From NCBI GenBank assembly GCA_958450365.1, contig CAUEEP010000926.1:496001-560000 (forward strand): a stretch of 64,000 bases of DNA, given 5' to 3'. Below the pieces are notes generated by a model. The model made no database searches. It was not told the origin of the DNA and saw nothing but the letters and a program-made list of their open reading frames with translations. Made by a program: the position numbers and the translations under genes. Of this stretch, positions 22,993 through 35,345 are shown piece after piece (position 1 is the first letter of the stretch; each line of letters opens with the position of its first letter). The stretch comes from Mesorhabditis belari. Lineage: Eukaryota; Nematoda; Chromadorea; Rhabditida; Rhabditidae.

Positions 22993-23299
22993 GTATCAAA
23001 GAACTCTCTCTTCAAAGTTCTTTGCAACTTTCCCTCACGGTACTTGTTTGCTATCGGTCTCATAGCCCCATATTTAGCCTTAGATGAAGTTTACCACCCG
23101 CTTAAGGCTGCGTTCTCAGGCAACCCGACTCCAAGGAACGACCGACCGACTCCGTCACCACTCGTACAGGACTTGCACCTTCTCTGATCTATGGCCCCAG
23201 TCAAAGGGACTTTGAGTAAGTGATGGCGCCAGATAGCCGCACCTATACGCTACATTTCCCCGCGACTAAAAGCCGAGGGATTCAGCGCTGGGCTTTAGG
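22993..23299 (-). rRNA. 28S rRNA 5'-domain fragment (isolated, partial)
   Basis: On the minus strand the sequence reads as the 5' part of eukaryotic 28S rRNA. It contains GCCCAGCGCTGAATCCCTCG, then GAGTCGGGTTGCCTGAGAAC, then TAAGCGGGTGGTAAACTTCA, GACCGATAGCAAACAAGTAC and GTGAGGGAAAGTTGCAAAGA. It stops abruptly at both ends in AT-rich DNA, with no 18S, 5.8S or remaining 28S nearby. It is an insertion of about 305 bp and not a functional rDNA unit. Confidence 0.88.
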
Positions 23300-24130
23300 T
23301 ATAAAAATTTGCTCTAAAAGGTATGCGATTCCTAATTTTGAGCGCAGTACAAGCTCTTGTCAGTAAAGTTTTCAAAGCACGTCAAGATCAATACTTATCG
23401 ATCTTGACGCTAAACAGTAAGGAATTCGATGGGCAGTTAGCGCTCTAAAGCGAAAGCAAGTGAAATGTATCTAACCAGATGCTACAGACAGTGAGCTTTA
23501 TTTGAAGGGTTGAGTAATGTAAATCAATCCTATTGCTCATTGATATATTGACAAAAATATTGATACTTTCCGAAAACAGTACAAATGGGAAAATGAAGTC
23601 CTTTTCTCTTTTCATTCTTTTCCACTCGTCTCCCTGGGGATTATGGGTGATCAAAAAAAAAGTGAACGCCACTCGTTTTTTTTCCAATCGAAACGAACAA
23701 CTGAACGAAATGGAGACCACAAAAAGTTTGAAAAAAGAAAAAAAAAAACGACGAATTTCACTTAAAATGAAACCACCTGCTCCACCCCTATAATCATTTT
23801 TTGAGGAAATTTAGGAACTTTAGTCGAAAAGTTGAAATTAGATGGGTCGTTTGCTTAAACTTTTTATTTCTTGCCGTCATTTATGATAAAACTTTGAACA
23901 GCATAATTTCTAAAACATTAGAATAATAAAATGTGCTGAATTTTCATTAATATTGCATTTGAGAGGTTGAAAGAATGAAGGAATGATTCTAAAAAATGCT
24001 AGTTTCATAGATTTGCTTAAAAAAAGTAAAATATCAACTTGAAGGGAATAATTTTAAACAAAAAGCTTTCTTAAAGACCTAAAATGACCTAATTAGATGT
24101 TCTAAAAGTTTTCTTTAAACTCCCACTGTA
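23300..24130. other. Noncoding, no feature recognised
   Basis: AT-rich sequence with stop codons in all frames and no motif I can name. Confidence 0.4.
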
Positions 24131-24205
24131 TTGCCGCCACGGCTGACTGGCTAAGGGTCCTTTATTTTAGTCGGGGGGTCAAGGTTTCAATCTCGCCGGC
24201 TGAAT
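24131..24205 (+). pseudogene. tRNA-like relic
   Basis: GGCTGACTGGCTAAGGGTCC resembles a type II D arm, and GGTTTCAATCTCG a degenerate B box, at tRNA spacing. The acceptor and anticodon stems do not pair well. Probably a decayed tRNA or tRNA-derived repeat. Confidence 0.4.
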
Positions 24206-25106
24206 TATTGGTTCGTTTTTAAGCAAAACCTTCAGTTCAGTCCCATCGAATCTCGTTGGGTGGTTACCGACAAGTCTATCAGTTGATTCAGCAAGTTGTT
24301 CAGACAAGAAAATGCAGAATCCGTTATAAAGAAACATTCAGAAAGTGGAATCTGATCAGCCATGTTCAGATGTTTCCAAAATTTTATATTAATTATACAA
24401 ATTTTGATTATAAGAATGTTAACCTAGATAGCAATTGAAATAAAAATTTCAATCTCAACGAATTTCCCCGTAAATATATGACCCAGTCATCTAAAATCGA
24501 CCTCACTTTTCGTAACTTTTGCTGATTCATTAAAGTTTTCTTTCTGGAATTGAGAACATTGAGAAATCTTTCGAAATGAGCGATAGTTTTTTGGAATGAC
24601 TCAAAGGAGTGGTCGCTATTTGATCATCGATCGTGAGAGACAACACCCCCAAAAACATTTGGGGAAATTTGGTAAGCAATTTGATTGAGATCTTGATTGA
24701 GATCAAGAAGTAAACAAGGGGATTGATAGAAATGGATCTTGAGAACTGATTGAACTGCTTTTAGAAGCTTTGATATTTGCGAACTTTGCAGGTGGAATAG
24801 TCGGCTTAAAACTTTCAAATTCACTAAAGCAATCACTAAAAACTGAGCAAATAAATAAAGCTTTGAAACTTTACTGAAACTTTTTTATTCTCCAACTTCT
24901 TTTCCATCCAGTAAACACGTCGGAATGTAAACAGAAGAAAGAGATTGGAAAAGAGAAGAAAAGTAGGGGAAAATGAGTAGGAAATGAGTCAGATTTGAAG
25001 CAATTGTAAAGATTTTAGTAAAGAAAAGGTTTAACTTATGTGGAAAAGAAATAAAAAACGATGTTGCAACAAGAATCTAGAATATAGTGTACGGTGGAAC
25101 TAAAAT
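24206..25106. repeat. Noncoding, includes repeat of 20207-20290
   Basis: 24609-24690 repeats lec-1 intron sequence: GTGGTCGCTATTTGATCATC, then CCCCCAAAAACATTTGGGG, with only a few changes. The rest shows nothing recognisable. Confidence 0.5.
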
Positions 25107-25698
25107 ACCGTAAATACTGTAATAGTACCCCACGCCTCACGTACAGTCGCGTAGCGCAAAAGTTTTTTAATATTGGGTTGGTGGAAAAGTCCTTTCGGAT
25201 TTTTTGGGAGAGTACCTTAAATTTGTCGAATTTTGACGTTTTATAGCTCATCCTAAAGCTGAATTCAAGACGGATCGATTGGTAAAAACCGTTTTGAGAT
25301 ATCTCTTTTCTAAAAGTTTTTACAGCTATTTTAGTAAAGGGCGGCAGAGCCAAAAAATGGCTGTTTTCACGTTTCGTTAGTTTTCCGTGCAGAAACCTAG
25401 GCTAAAAACATGTGTTTCGTGATCAGCGTCAAAAATAACCCCTAGACACAAATTTTCAGAATTTTAGCAAAAAATTTTTGAAAAATATTGTCACCGGTGG
25501 AAGTCGAACCAGCGACCGTACTTTCAAAAAATGTGTCTTTAGTATCAAAAAATAGCTGAAATTCAGGGCTATTTTTTGATACCTAAGCGCGTATTGTAGC
25601 ACATAAACCAGTGTCGAGAAAAACGCATTCAAAGCTAGACTACGCAACATTCCGCACCGTCATTATGGGGGTGGGGTACTATTACAGTATTTACGGTA
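25107..25698. mobile_element. MITE with ACCGTAAATACTGTAATAG ends, composite
   Basis: The left end ACCGTAAATACTGTAATAGT is mirrored by ACTATTACAGTATTTACGGT at the right end. Both continue with a run resembling TACCCCAC. Near 25172 lies a second end-like motif (TTGGGTTGGTGGAAAAGTCC) of mariner style, suggesting nested insertion. No transposase frame. Confidence 0.65.
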
Positions 25699-28600
25699 GG
25701 CACGTGGAGTACTTGTTTCTGGGAAAAATTCAAGTGACTATAAAATTTCGGTTATTTTATTTTAAAAGACTCTACAGTACTCCAAGTTTTATCTACAGTG
25801 CAGTCTTTTAGAATAAACTTATAAAAATTGGACGTAGGATTGCAGGCATACTGTACGAGGGACAGTACGACGGAGATATGAGATAACAAGAAGCTATGGA
25901 AATCAAGGATAGTTCAATCTTGATCTCATCGATTATAAACTCTTTTCTAGATTCTGCAACAGGATCCACATTCCATGTCAGTGAAAAACTCACTTACTAA
26001 AAGAAATCCAATGTAAAAGTTTTTTTTTGGCTGAGTAAGAACAAGACTAGTATCTTCTTTTCTTTCATTGTTTAGTTGTTTGGGAAATGTGCGTGACGGT
26101 CAGTGATTCTTCTTCTTTTTTTCCTTTTCACCAACAAATCTCAGTAACGATGTTTTGTTGTCAATTCTGGAAAGAGGAAAAGAAAAATATGCCAAAAAGA
26201 AATCCCAAATTGAGTGAAATCTCTTTTGTGAAAAGCGACATGCAACTTTGGAAAAGATTTGCAGAAAAAGGAAAAAATGCAGCCAGCTGAATAGTTTGCA
26301 AAAGACGCGCTTTATGTCGAATGAACAGATGGTGAGCAGAAATAAACTTTGGAGATTTGAGGCAATCCGAAAGAGTTGGCCTGTTGTACTAAGGAATTTC
26401 ATTTATCCGTTCCCAGCTTACTAAATTCCAGATTGGAAGTAATAGAAGTAACTTTTAGCTATAAAACCCTCATATTTGGCCTGGCTTTACTGCAAGCTTG
26501 AACCACAAAAAGTCTTGCTTGCCAAAAGCTAGACCTGAACTTAGCTTGCTCTGGATTTGCTTGACCTGGCTTACAGGTCAAGCAAATCCAGAGCAAGTCA
26601 AGTAAATCCAGAGCAAGTCAAGCAAATCCAGAGCAAGTTGGTGGGAGATATTAGCGGATCTTTCCAATGATTCCAATGATTCCAACATTCCTACTTACAG
26701 ATATGGCATTTTAAACATGATGTAGAATACAGTCTAGCTATAGCTAAGATTAGTTATGATATAAACTGGAGCACTGAACTTAAGCTATGTAGAACAGTTG
26801 TATAGAGAACAGTTTTGTTGAACTGTTTAAGTTGTTGAACAAGAACAAATAACAAGTTCGCTTCTAACTTTGACTTCTAAATAGTCAGAAAAACTAGCAA
26901 TTAGCAACAAGACCAAACTTTTGTTAGAAGTTAGATTAATAGAACTCGAACATGCAAAATCTAATCTTACAAGTCTTGTAGTTGATGAATTCTAGTAGAA
27001 AGACAGGCTCTACACTTGTCTGTATTAAAGGCTTCAAATCAAGCAATCAAGTCAAGCATAGCCTTCATTTTTGAGCTCTTGTCAACTCAAAGACAACCAA
27101 TGACATTATCGCTAATAGTTGCTAATCAAATCACACTCACAAAGGGAGTCAAGGGCGCGGATATGTGATAATGTGATAAGGAACAATCGAGAAGGAGAAA
27201 TGGAAAGGAGTGAATGCAATAAAATAAGGGCGGTACTTGGCGATGGTTCATATCATTTGGATGATGAAAATGAGAGCGAATTGGACCGGTTTCCAATATT
27301 CATTCTCCCAATTTTCAAATATTATACACTCGACAAATGTGTCACATTTTCGAGTTTCAGCCCAATCATTTGGCTGAGATTAGCGCGGTTTTTTTTTCGC
27401 TGATTGATATTTTTGGGAAATTTGAAACAAAGAGCAGTTGGAAATGTAAGAATATTATGTGTTTATAGTACTGAAAAGATATGGTAGCTGTTATTCTCAG
27501 TACCTTTCCTCAATACTGAAAACAACTTCAACTTATCTCCAGGAAAATCTGGAACTGAGCTCTAGAATTAGAATTTGAGGCAATGTAGATACTTTCAATG
27601 TTGTTACAAGTACCTTACAGGAGATATAGCCTTCCAATAATGAGTTAAAATCGATAGAACCAAGGCTCAAGTTCAAGGTTTTTCCAAATCAGGCAAGCAG
27701 TAAGGTCTTGGTTTGGCAAAACGTTCACAATCGCTAAGATCTACTTTAAGCTTTATGTAGACTAATTCATAAATTTAATAACTCATAAAGTGCCACCACG
27801 AATCCCTCACGCATACCGCTATTTGATTCAAGAAACGCAATAAGATTTGCGAGCAAAGCCTTGGATGAAGAATTGGAGGACCTTGAAAAATGAGGGGGGA
27901 CCTTTGGATATCTTGAAGGGGATGTGGAGGGGGACGGAAGGAACGAAAATAAGCTAATTTCTCCCGTCGAAATGGGTTTTAAGAGGAAAAGGAGGGGGGA
28001 CCTGGAAGGAAAAAAAAGCTAAAAGCAAAACCCTTTGTTTGGAGGCCAAATGACACCAAGGGAAGAATTTGTCGTACATTAGGGGTAAAGGTGAAAGGGT
28101 CTTAATAGTTTGATGAAACAGTGAAAGGTGGTAATGCTACTGTAACAGTTGCAATGAAACACTTCATCGTTTCTACTTTAAGAAGCCGTACAGTACGCTT
28201 ATTGTACAGGTTTTACGGTAACAACAAGCTACTTATTAAGTTTATTAGGATTTATAAATTAAAGTTGCAGGCTAATTTTTAGAGTGTTTCTGAGAATGTA
28301 AGAGATACTAATAGGTACAGTAAATTTTGATGTACAGAATGCTTATTGTATAGCCTAAAAGTAAGTTGATAAGGTACAAAGAACACTATCAAAGAGCTAG
28401 CTAGCAAAATCTAGCAGGATTTGGGATAAGATGTAGGGAATGATGGTGAATCAATCAAACTGGGGGTCGTGCTCGGTGACTGAGGAGTGGCAACATCACA
28501 ACATGGCAATGAGGAAAGGAGATAGAGGAAAAGGGATGGAGGGGAAAGGGATTGGGAGGACTGCTTTGTGACCAGCTGCGAACATCCGACTCGCCCGTTG

Positions 28601-28967
28601 TTGTAAACTGCATTAGGAAGGCGGAGAGTTATGCAGAGGAGAGGGAAAAGGAAGGGGAGGACCACTGATTTCCTTTAGATATTTACTAGGGGTGATTGCA
28701 GAGAAATAGAGATATTCATGTGAAATGGATGTTTAGATATGTTAAAAGTGCCCCTGTAAGCGCTTTCTTGAAGCAAAAACGATGAAATTACCGTAATCTT
28801 TGGTGTTGACTTAGGCTTGTGACCATTAGACTACATTCAACTGGTACATTTTCTAAAGCATTTCAACTTCTAAATACCTAATCTTGAATTTAGTTTTTAT
28901 TCGATCAGCTTTGCAAACCGTTATAGAACCAAACAAATGTAGACATCTAGATAGATTTGAAAAAGTG
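25699..28967. other. Long noncoding stretch with a tandem repeat
   Basis: No supported gene. 26577-26640 is a tandem array of a 21-bp unit (GTCAAGCAAATCCAGAGCAA) in about three copies, preceded by an inverted half unit at 26543-26566. A minus-strand ORF at 28411-28665 has a hydrophobic start but Ser/Pro-rich low-complexity content, and I do not accept it as a gene. Confidence 0.4.
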
Positions 28968-29611
28968 GAAGGAAAAGTGGTTTTGGCGAAAAAAAGTGCC
29001 CCTCTGCTTGAAATCTAGTATTTTTTGGTACCAAAAGTGTAGTTGGGAAAAATCTAGGAACTGGGAAAAAAATGATTTTCTAAAAAAAAGTTAGATTACG
29101 AGTCTGGGGAGGGCGCTACCATTACAATTATTATGGTAATCCATCCCATTTTGTCAAGAAAACATCTCGTAACTGGTTTTAGATGTTTAAAGTGTTTAAA
29201 ACCCTTCTTTGCGTAAAAAAATAAACTTGTTTTCTAAATTGCATCCACATTTACGCCCACAAATTTAAAGATATTCAGTTGTGCAGCGGAAATTTTTACA
29301 ACTTTTCGCATTCCGTCGGATTTCCCAATCGAAAAATTCATTTGGTTGTTTGGTTTGTTTTATTTTCTGTGTTACCCATCCATTTAGTCATATTTAAAAC
29401 ATTTTTCAATGTTTCAGGGGCGCTCAATCGTTTTCCTAAGCATTAAGGCAAATAAATAAATAATAAATTTGATAAAATATTTGACTAATCTATCCCTTTT
29501 TGGTACTTGTGGGGTTGGGGGGGTACTTTTTTTCTTCAAAAGGGCTTTTTCTAGGGCACTTTTCGTGTAGATTACCAATTTTCTACTCAAGTTGCACGCT
29601 GGACTATAAAT
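28968..29611. repeat. Third copy of the spacer, left edge of the duplication
   Basis: Reverse complement of about 4970-5610. The left edge starts precisely at the transposon terminus GGAAAAGTGGTTTTGGCG. The right edge breaks inside the GGTACTTGTGGGG element at about 29605-29611. Confidence 0.75.
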
Positions 29612-29862
29612 TAATCGAAGACAAGAAACATTTCAAAAAACAACAAAAAATGATTTTTTGAAATGTTCTCTGTAAAAAATTTTTTAGGTTAGGTCTTTTT
29701 GGCAGTTGTCTAGGTACTCTTTTCGACTAAATTTAGCAATGAAAATCTTGCAAAGACTTTCTTTCATCTCCTCAGTCCCTTTACAAAGTACGACCCCTGT
29801 TTGTTTTTTTCAAAAACTGAGTTCAACCAGGGTTTATATTCATTCACTAGATCCTTTTTTAG
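29612..29862 (+). other. Rearranged junction upstream of methyltransferase copy 2
   Basis: 29612-29632 is the reverse complement of 6814-6834. It is followed by sequence related to 6354-6400, then copy-1 order resumes at about 6834. The candidate exon 6700-6784 and about 430 bp of upstream DNA are lost. The MITE found at 6968-7710 in copy 1 is absent here. Confidence 0.7.
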
Positions 29863-29874
29863 ATCCCGGTTCGA

Positions 29875-32800
29875 ATGAATGTGCCACCGAATGATCCCAA
29901 TTTGGGAGACATAAAGGTCTGCAACTTTTTAAAAAAATGGTAAATAATTTGTTTAATTTTAGCTATCCGACGTTAATGCGCTTCGTGCTGAACGAGTGAG
30001 CTCGGACGATATTCAACTCACTTTAACTTCGAAGGAAACCGAAGATGCTAAAGAGGTACTTTAATACATTAAATTGATTTTATGAATGGTAAATCTTAGT
30101 TATGTGATCAATTTTTTGATTGGATCCTCAACTTGGATAATCTGGAGCAGTTGCAAACGATCAATTTTCAAGAGAGCACGCCCGTTTACCCGTCCACGGT
30201 TAATTTAAAATTTATATGTATACGTATGCTTTAGGAGGCAGAAGTAAAGCTGTTTGATGTTGGAAAAACGACAACTTGGCTGGACCACTTTTTGAATGGG
30301 AAAACGCTGGAAGACATTGAGGTAAATCTAGTTTATTAATTGTGAGTAAAAATAAAATCTTAGGTGATAGCGCATGTCGACATGAAGATCGTGCTACTTG
30401 GGCTTGTGGAAGCAATTTGGAAAGGTGTTACCAGGGGCGATTAAGAAACTTTTTTATTTAGAAGAAAATCGTCGCAATGTATCTATTGAGCCTTTACTCC
30501 AATTGGCCGAAGTAGATTGTTCAATAGCCAAAGTGAGCGTTAAAGCTAAATTTTTTTCTTGTTGTTGTTTTAGCATGTTTACAACTTCGTTACACTTGGA
30601 GGCAGAAATGATGAAAAGACTCCGTTTTGCTTATTCTATGTGAGGATTTTTCCCACTCAACAAAATCACAAAATACTTTTTTAAGAAACTGTTCGTGTCT
30701 CCTTTGACAGCAGCCGTTGCCTTACTCCTAGCGCGTGCCGAATTGTCAGCATGGTATCTAAAAGTTGACTGGGAAAACGTTAGACTTTTCGAATATTCGG
30801 CTGCTGAGTACAAAGAAGTTAGTTTTACAACTAGGTAAAATATAGTTTTCCTAGGCTTTGGAATCACTTGACAGGGACTTAGCCGTTCATTTTTCAACAA
30901 ACCCGACTCTTGATCCATCTTGTATCGATGCGCGACTAGAGTGAGTTTCGTTTGTTCTTTTTTATTCAACTTGTTTTAGAGAAATAGCTGCCATGGGGAG
31001 AGAGTTTGAGGCGTTAACGAAAGTCACCGAGCCCGAGTACGAGTCCTGGGTTAAAGAATCCGCAGCGATGCTGGAAGATATCACAAATATGGTCAGTTCG
31101 GTTCTATCAGTTTCGATTTGAACGACTGTTTAGCGTGCCGAGTTGGGGCAAGTCGCTACAAGACACGCTCGAATTGCCGAAGAAACTTGGCCAGATAATC
31201 TATCACGCAGTCCACCGAGAACGCAAGAAGAGAACAACAAGGTTAGATTGATTTTCTCAAAATCTCTATGTTTGCCTAGATGAGCGAGGAGATTATCGAT
31301 TTGGCTCGCCAAGCCGAACAAATTCACATTCCAAAGGTAGAAACCCAAAATCGAATTTTAAATTGTCGTTATTTAGCCTGCAATCACACTCAAAATCGGC
31401 GAGCTCGCGAACTTTAACCCTGGTGTAACAGTTTTGGCGCGACGTGAGCCCAAGGATTCGATGCCATTTGAGAAAGCTAATGTCGTCGCTGTTCGGGTTA
31501 GTTTAAAGTCTTTTGATAAAACCGAGTTGTTGCGTTTAGACGTTTGGATCTACCTACATTCTCGAATTCATCTCCGACAGGGTTAAAGTGAGCTTTGAGC
31601 ATTGTTTTTGCTAAAATTATTCTTTCAGAAAGAAGTCGGCATTGAAGATATGGCCTATTTTCAACTGAAGACCACTGATGATTTTGTGGAGGGAATGCGT
31701 GTTTGTGCGAAGGTCAGTATAATTTCTGCGAATGTATTTTGAATTGATTGCAGATAAGACATCCCAATCCACCAAAACAACAATATCCTGGTGATGGATA
31801 TTTCTCTGGAACAATCTCGAATAGGCCGTCAAGTGTGCACAACTACGAATATTTGGTAGGTTTTTCATGCTGGTTTCATAACACTTGTTTGATTTTTGGT
31901 TTTCTTTGACGATAATTTCGACGAGTATGTGAAGCGCGATGTTATCAAAGTTATGGCTCTTCAGCCAGTGGAACGGGGAATAATTGACAAACGAAAAGCT
32001 GGCAGCTTAGTCCGGTACAAATTAATTTTTGAAGGCATCATACTTTTTTATAGAAACAGCAACAAAAAGCGGGAATTTCTCAATCTCTACTTCAACGCTT
32101 ATCCAGATTGGGGTCTTGTCCGTCTGCGCAAGAGTGATGCTCAACAAAACACTAGAATTGCTGTTAGGAATAGGTAAGCCACGTCATCGATCGTTTTGAT
32201 AATTCTAAACAGGGATGGTGCTCAATGGTCAGCAATTGTGATGGATATTGATCGTCACATGTGTTTATTGAGATTTCCCCCACTTGGAAAAAGCGTTGGT
32301 TTTAAAAAGATTTTTTCAAATCGAAAAGTTTAGGTTGGAAGCGGCGCTACTTGTGTGGTGCGTAATTGCACGAGTCATTACCATCTCGACGAAAGGCTTT
32401 ATAGAGGATCTGATAGATTCCATCAAGTGGTAAGGCGTTATAACTAGCAGATAAATCTGTAAATAATATTTTGAATTACTTAAAAACTATGGTATTAACA
32501 AATTGTTTTAGGAGCAAGGCTTGAAACAACTTGAACTCGGTCAAACTGCGGTGTCAAATCTAACCAGTGGCCGCTCTCGGCATCAACGATCAATGCTCGA
32601 AAGTGCTGTGCCGCTGTATACTCTTGAAGATCGACCCCGGGGCAACGATGCAAGAAAGACAAGACATCCGAATACCGTATGTTTGCATATCATAGCTTTC
32701 AGTTACTAAAACATTAGGTGCGCAAAACTTCAGCGCCCACAGGGATGGTTCCAGCCGTTCAAAAATCACACCAATTCGCTTCGGAATATACGGCAGAACA

Positions 32801-34923
32801 ACTTGCTGAGCGAAAACGCAATATGAACAAGGTTGGCTTTTTAAAATCTGTCTCTAGTGTTTTTCTGCAAATGATGTTTGATTGTGATATAGATTTTACT
32901 TTAGTTCGATGTGGTAACTTTGACAAACGAATTATCGACGGTAGCCTCTCATGAGGGTAGCTATCATATGACTTGTTCCAGTGCTTGTCTCAAAGTAAAT
33001 TTATCAATCTTAAAAAAATTACTATGATTTTAGAACCTCAACAAAGATTCATCGAATTTTAAAGGCGTCAGTCCGTTCCATATTCCTCTTCTGTGTGGAT
33101 GGCAGCGCTTGGTGGGATGAGTTTTTGGATTGAGACTCTTAGCGTCGCGGTATTTAATGCTAAAAGTTAAGGTCTACAAGGCTGCTCAACCAACAGTCGG
33201 TGGTCGCCGTGGACGGCGGCCGCTTGTTCTTTATCGTGGACCTTGTGGGTGCCCCTTGTCATCTTTGAATGAAGTTGCAGACTACTTAAATGTAAGCTTT
33301 ATGTGTAGTTGTTGTACATTTAGATAATTTAGATAACCATGTGCGAACTAACCATTGATCTTTTTGCATTTGAGCCCAATCTGCGAACCAATGTAATTAT
33401 CAAAGTAGAAGCTCGAGACCAAGTGCTTGCCGATTTTACTCAAGGACTCGAAGCCATGCCAATCACAGTAGTAAACTCTGTTGATTCAGGACCTCTCCCT
33501 GATGTAGATTTCTCTAATTGTATGGTGAAATAATGGCAAAAGTTTAGATTCAATATAGCGCTAAACGTTTTCCGGAAAATGATGAAGTAGATCTTTCGAG
33601 CGCTAGGAAAGAGTTTTGCACCGGGTGTTCTTGCACGGGTAAGATTTTTTTTTTATTGATCGTGAATAAACAAATTTTAGATGATTGCCGAGATGCTTCG
33701 AAATGTGAGTGCCAAATTCTTACGAAAACCAACGTGGAGCGAATGGCTAGAGATTTTCGGCCTTCCGAAAAATGCAGAGGGTGATTTTTCACAGAGAATT
33801 TAACTAAAGCAACGGCATTTAGCTATGACTTTCGGCGTGCCAACGAGCGTGTTCCCTCTGGAATTTACGAATGCAACGATGCCTGCAGTTGTTGGAGAAA
33901 AAGGTAGCGTCGAATTATTGCGAGTTTATGAAATTTTAGATGTTTCAATCGTGTCGCTCAACAACAAATCAAAGTACCGCTTCAGCTTTTCAAGACAGCT
34001 CAATGTGGATGGGGCGTTCGTACGCTAGTAGATTTACCTAATGGGTGTTTTCTTTTAGTTAATTAGTTTTTAAATCCTCAATTTAGATATTTTGTTTCAA
34101 ATTATAATGGCGCTCTCTTAACCGATCATATGGCTGACAACTTGAAAGATCGTGGAGATGAATACTTTGCGGAGCTCGATCTAGTCGATGTGGTATTTTC
34201 TCCAAAAACGTTTATAGTGCTTTCTGAATTGTTTAGATAGAAAACCAAAAACGAGATGGAGGAATCGACTTATTGGAGGATAAAGGAATGGCGGATTTAG
34301 AAGACGACAGCGAATCTTCTGATGGTGCTGGAAGGGAATTCAGAGTTGGGCATTTTTTTGCTTAATTATTATCAATTTATCATTAAGTTCTGATGGTTAC
34401 TGCTCCGATAATAGTTCTGATAAAAACAAGAGAAAGAAGCAGAGAATCGACGGATTACAAACGACTGCATCGCAACAACAACCAAGTTTTTAGTATTAAC
34501 TAGAGCTGTTTATCCCCTTTTCAGAAGGCTTTGGTGATACTTGGGATATGGAGGAATATTTTGGGGAAAAATACTTATTTGTTGTTGATGCGAAGAAACG
34601 TGGAAATATTGGGCGGTATTGCTATTTATTCTTACCTGTATTAAATTGTTGTTTAGTTTTTTCAATCATTGCTGCGATCCAAATGTGAGGGCTCAACATG
34701 TGTTCATAGATACACATGACATTCGGCTTCCGTGGCTCGCAATTTTTACTCGGGGATTCATCAAAGCCGGCGAGGTATTTTTTTGAATTGGCTAGCCGAA
34801 TAAATAACTTGATATTTGTAGGAATTACGTTGGGATTATGGGTACCAGTTTGACGAAACGACACAACCAGTGAAAATTGTTTGCCACTGTGGAGCAAAGG
34901 ATTGCCGCCGCCGACTACTTTGA
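29875..34923 (+). pseudogene. SETDB1/MET-2-type methyltransferase, copy 2, frameshifted
   Basis: Nearly identical to 7774-12827, with the same exons, start context (acceptor TTTTTTAG then ATG 29875), Tudor, MBD, pre-SET and SET. Differences include a conservative His-to-Tyr change in ELSAWYLKVDW. At 34330-34331 one G is inserted (GCTGGAAGGG versus GCTGAAGGG in copy 1) within the SET-domain insert. The exon then joins the next one out of frame (TTC TGA), so the catalytic NHCCDPN, WDY and post-SET parts would not be made unless another splice rescues the frame. The last catalytic exon also has five amino-acid changes within about 25 codons. The same GT-TG intron occurs at 31856-31898. It is probably a recent pseudogene or a truncated Tudor-MBD protein. 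A one-base assembly error is the main alternative. Confidence 0.75.
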
Positions 34924-35054
34924 TATATTTTTCAAAATTATTATTACTTTACGTGTACGTTTTTCTGAGATCTCTTTGTTTTTTTTTTCATTAACAGTTT
35001 TACTTATGGAAATAAACTTTGCTACATACTTGTGCCAATAAAAAGATTTGGAAA

Positions 35055-35345
35055 AAATTGCGTTTTGATTAAAAATCGACCCTAAGAATGTGATATTCGT
35101 ACTCAGCATACTCAATTACGCCGGGAAAAGTGGTTTTGGCGAAAAAAAAAAGTGCCCCCTCCCATGGCTTGTTTTTTGAGAAATCACCGTGCAAACTTTT
35201 TCTACGAACTTTCTTGCCAAAGTCAAAAAGAAGGTTTGTGAGGGGGCACTTTTTTTTTCGCCAAAACCACTTTTCCCGGCGTAATTGAGTACGCTGAGTA
35301 CGAATATCGCATTCTTAGGGTCGTTTTTTAATCAAAACGCAATTT
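35055..35345. repeat. Large inverted repeat between the duplicated genes
   Basis: The left arm (about 35055-35159) starts AAATTGCGTTTTGATTAAAA. The right arm (about 35236-35345) is its reverse complement. Both contain GTACTCAGC.TACTCAATTA and GGGAAAAGTGGTTTTGGCG. The 75-bp centre corresponds to about 5950-6040 of copy 1. The methyltransferase copy fuses to it at about 35053. Confidence 0.8.

Noticed and set aside
25494..25530. tRNA B-box-like sequence (GGTTCGACTTCCACC) on the minus strand
   Set aside because: No D arm or acceptor at the right distance; only half a signal.
28411..28665. 84-residue minus-strand ORF with hydrophobic start
   Set aside because: Ser/Pro-rich low complexity from purine-rich DNA, no splice context, no family motif.
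23300..28967. Possible CRISPR-like or operon structures in the gene-poor region
   Set aside because: Only a three-copy tandem repeat and decayed MITEs were seen; the DNA is eukaryotic and nothing supports a prokaryotic system.
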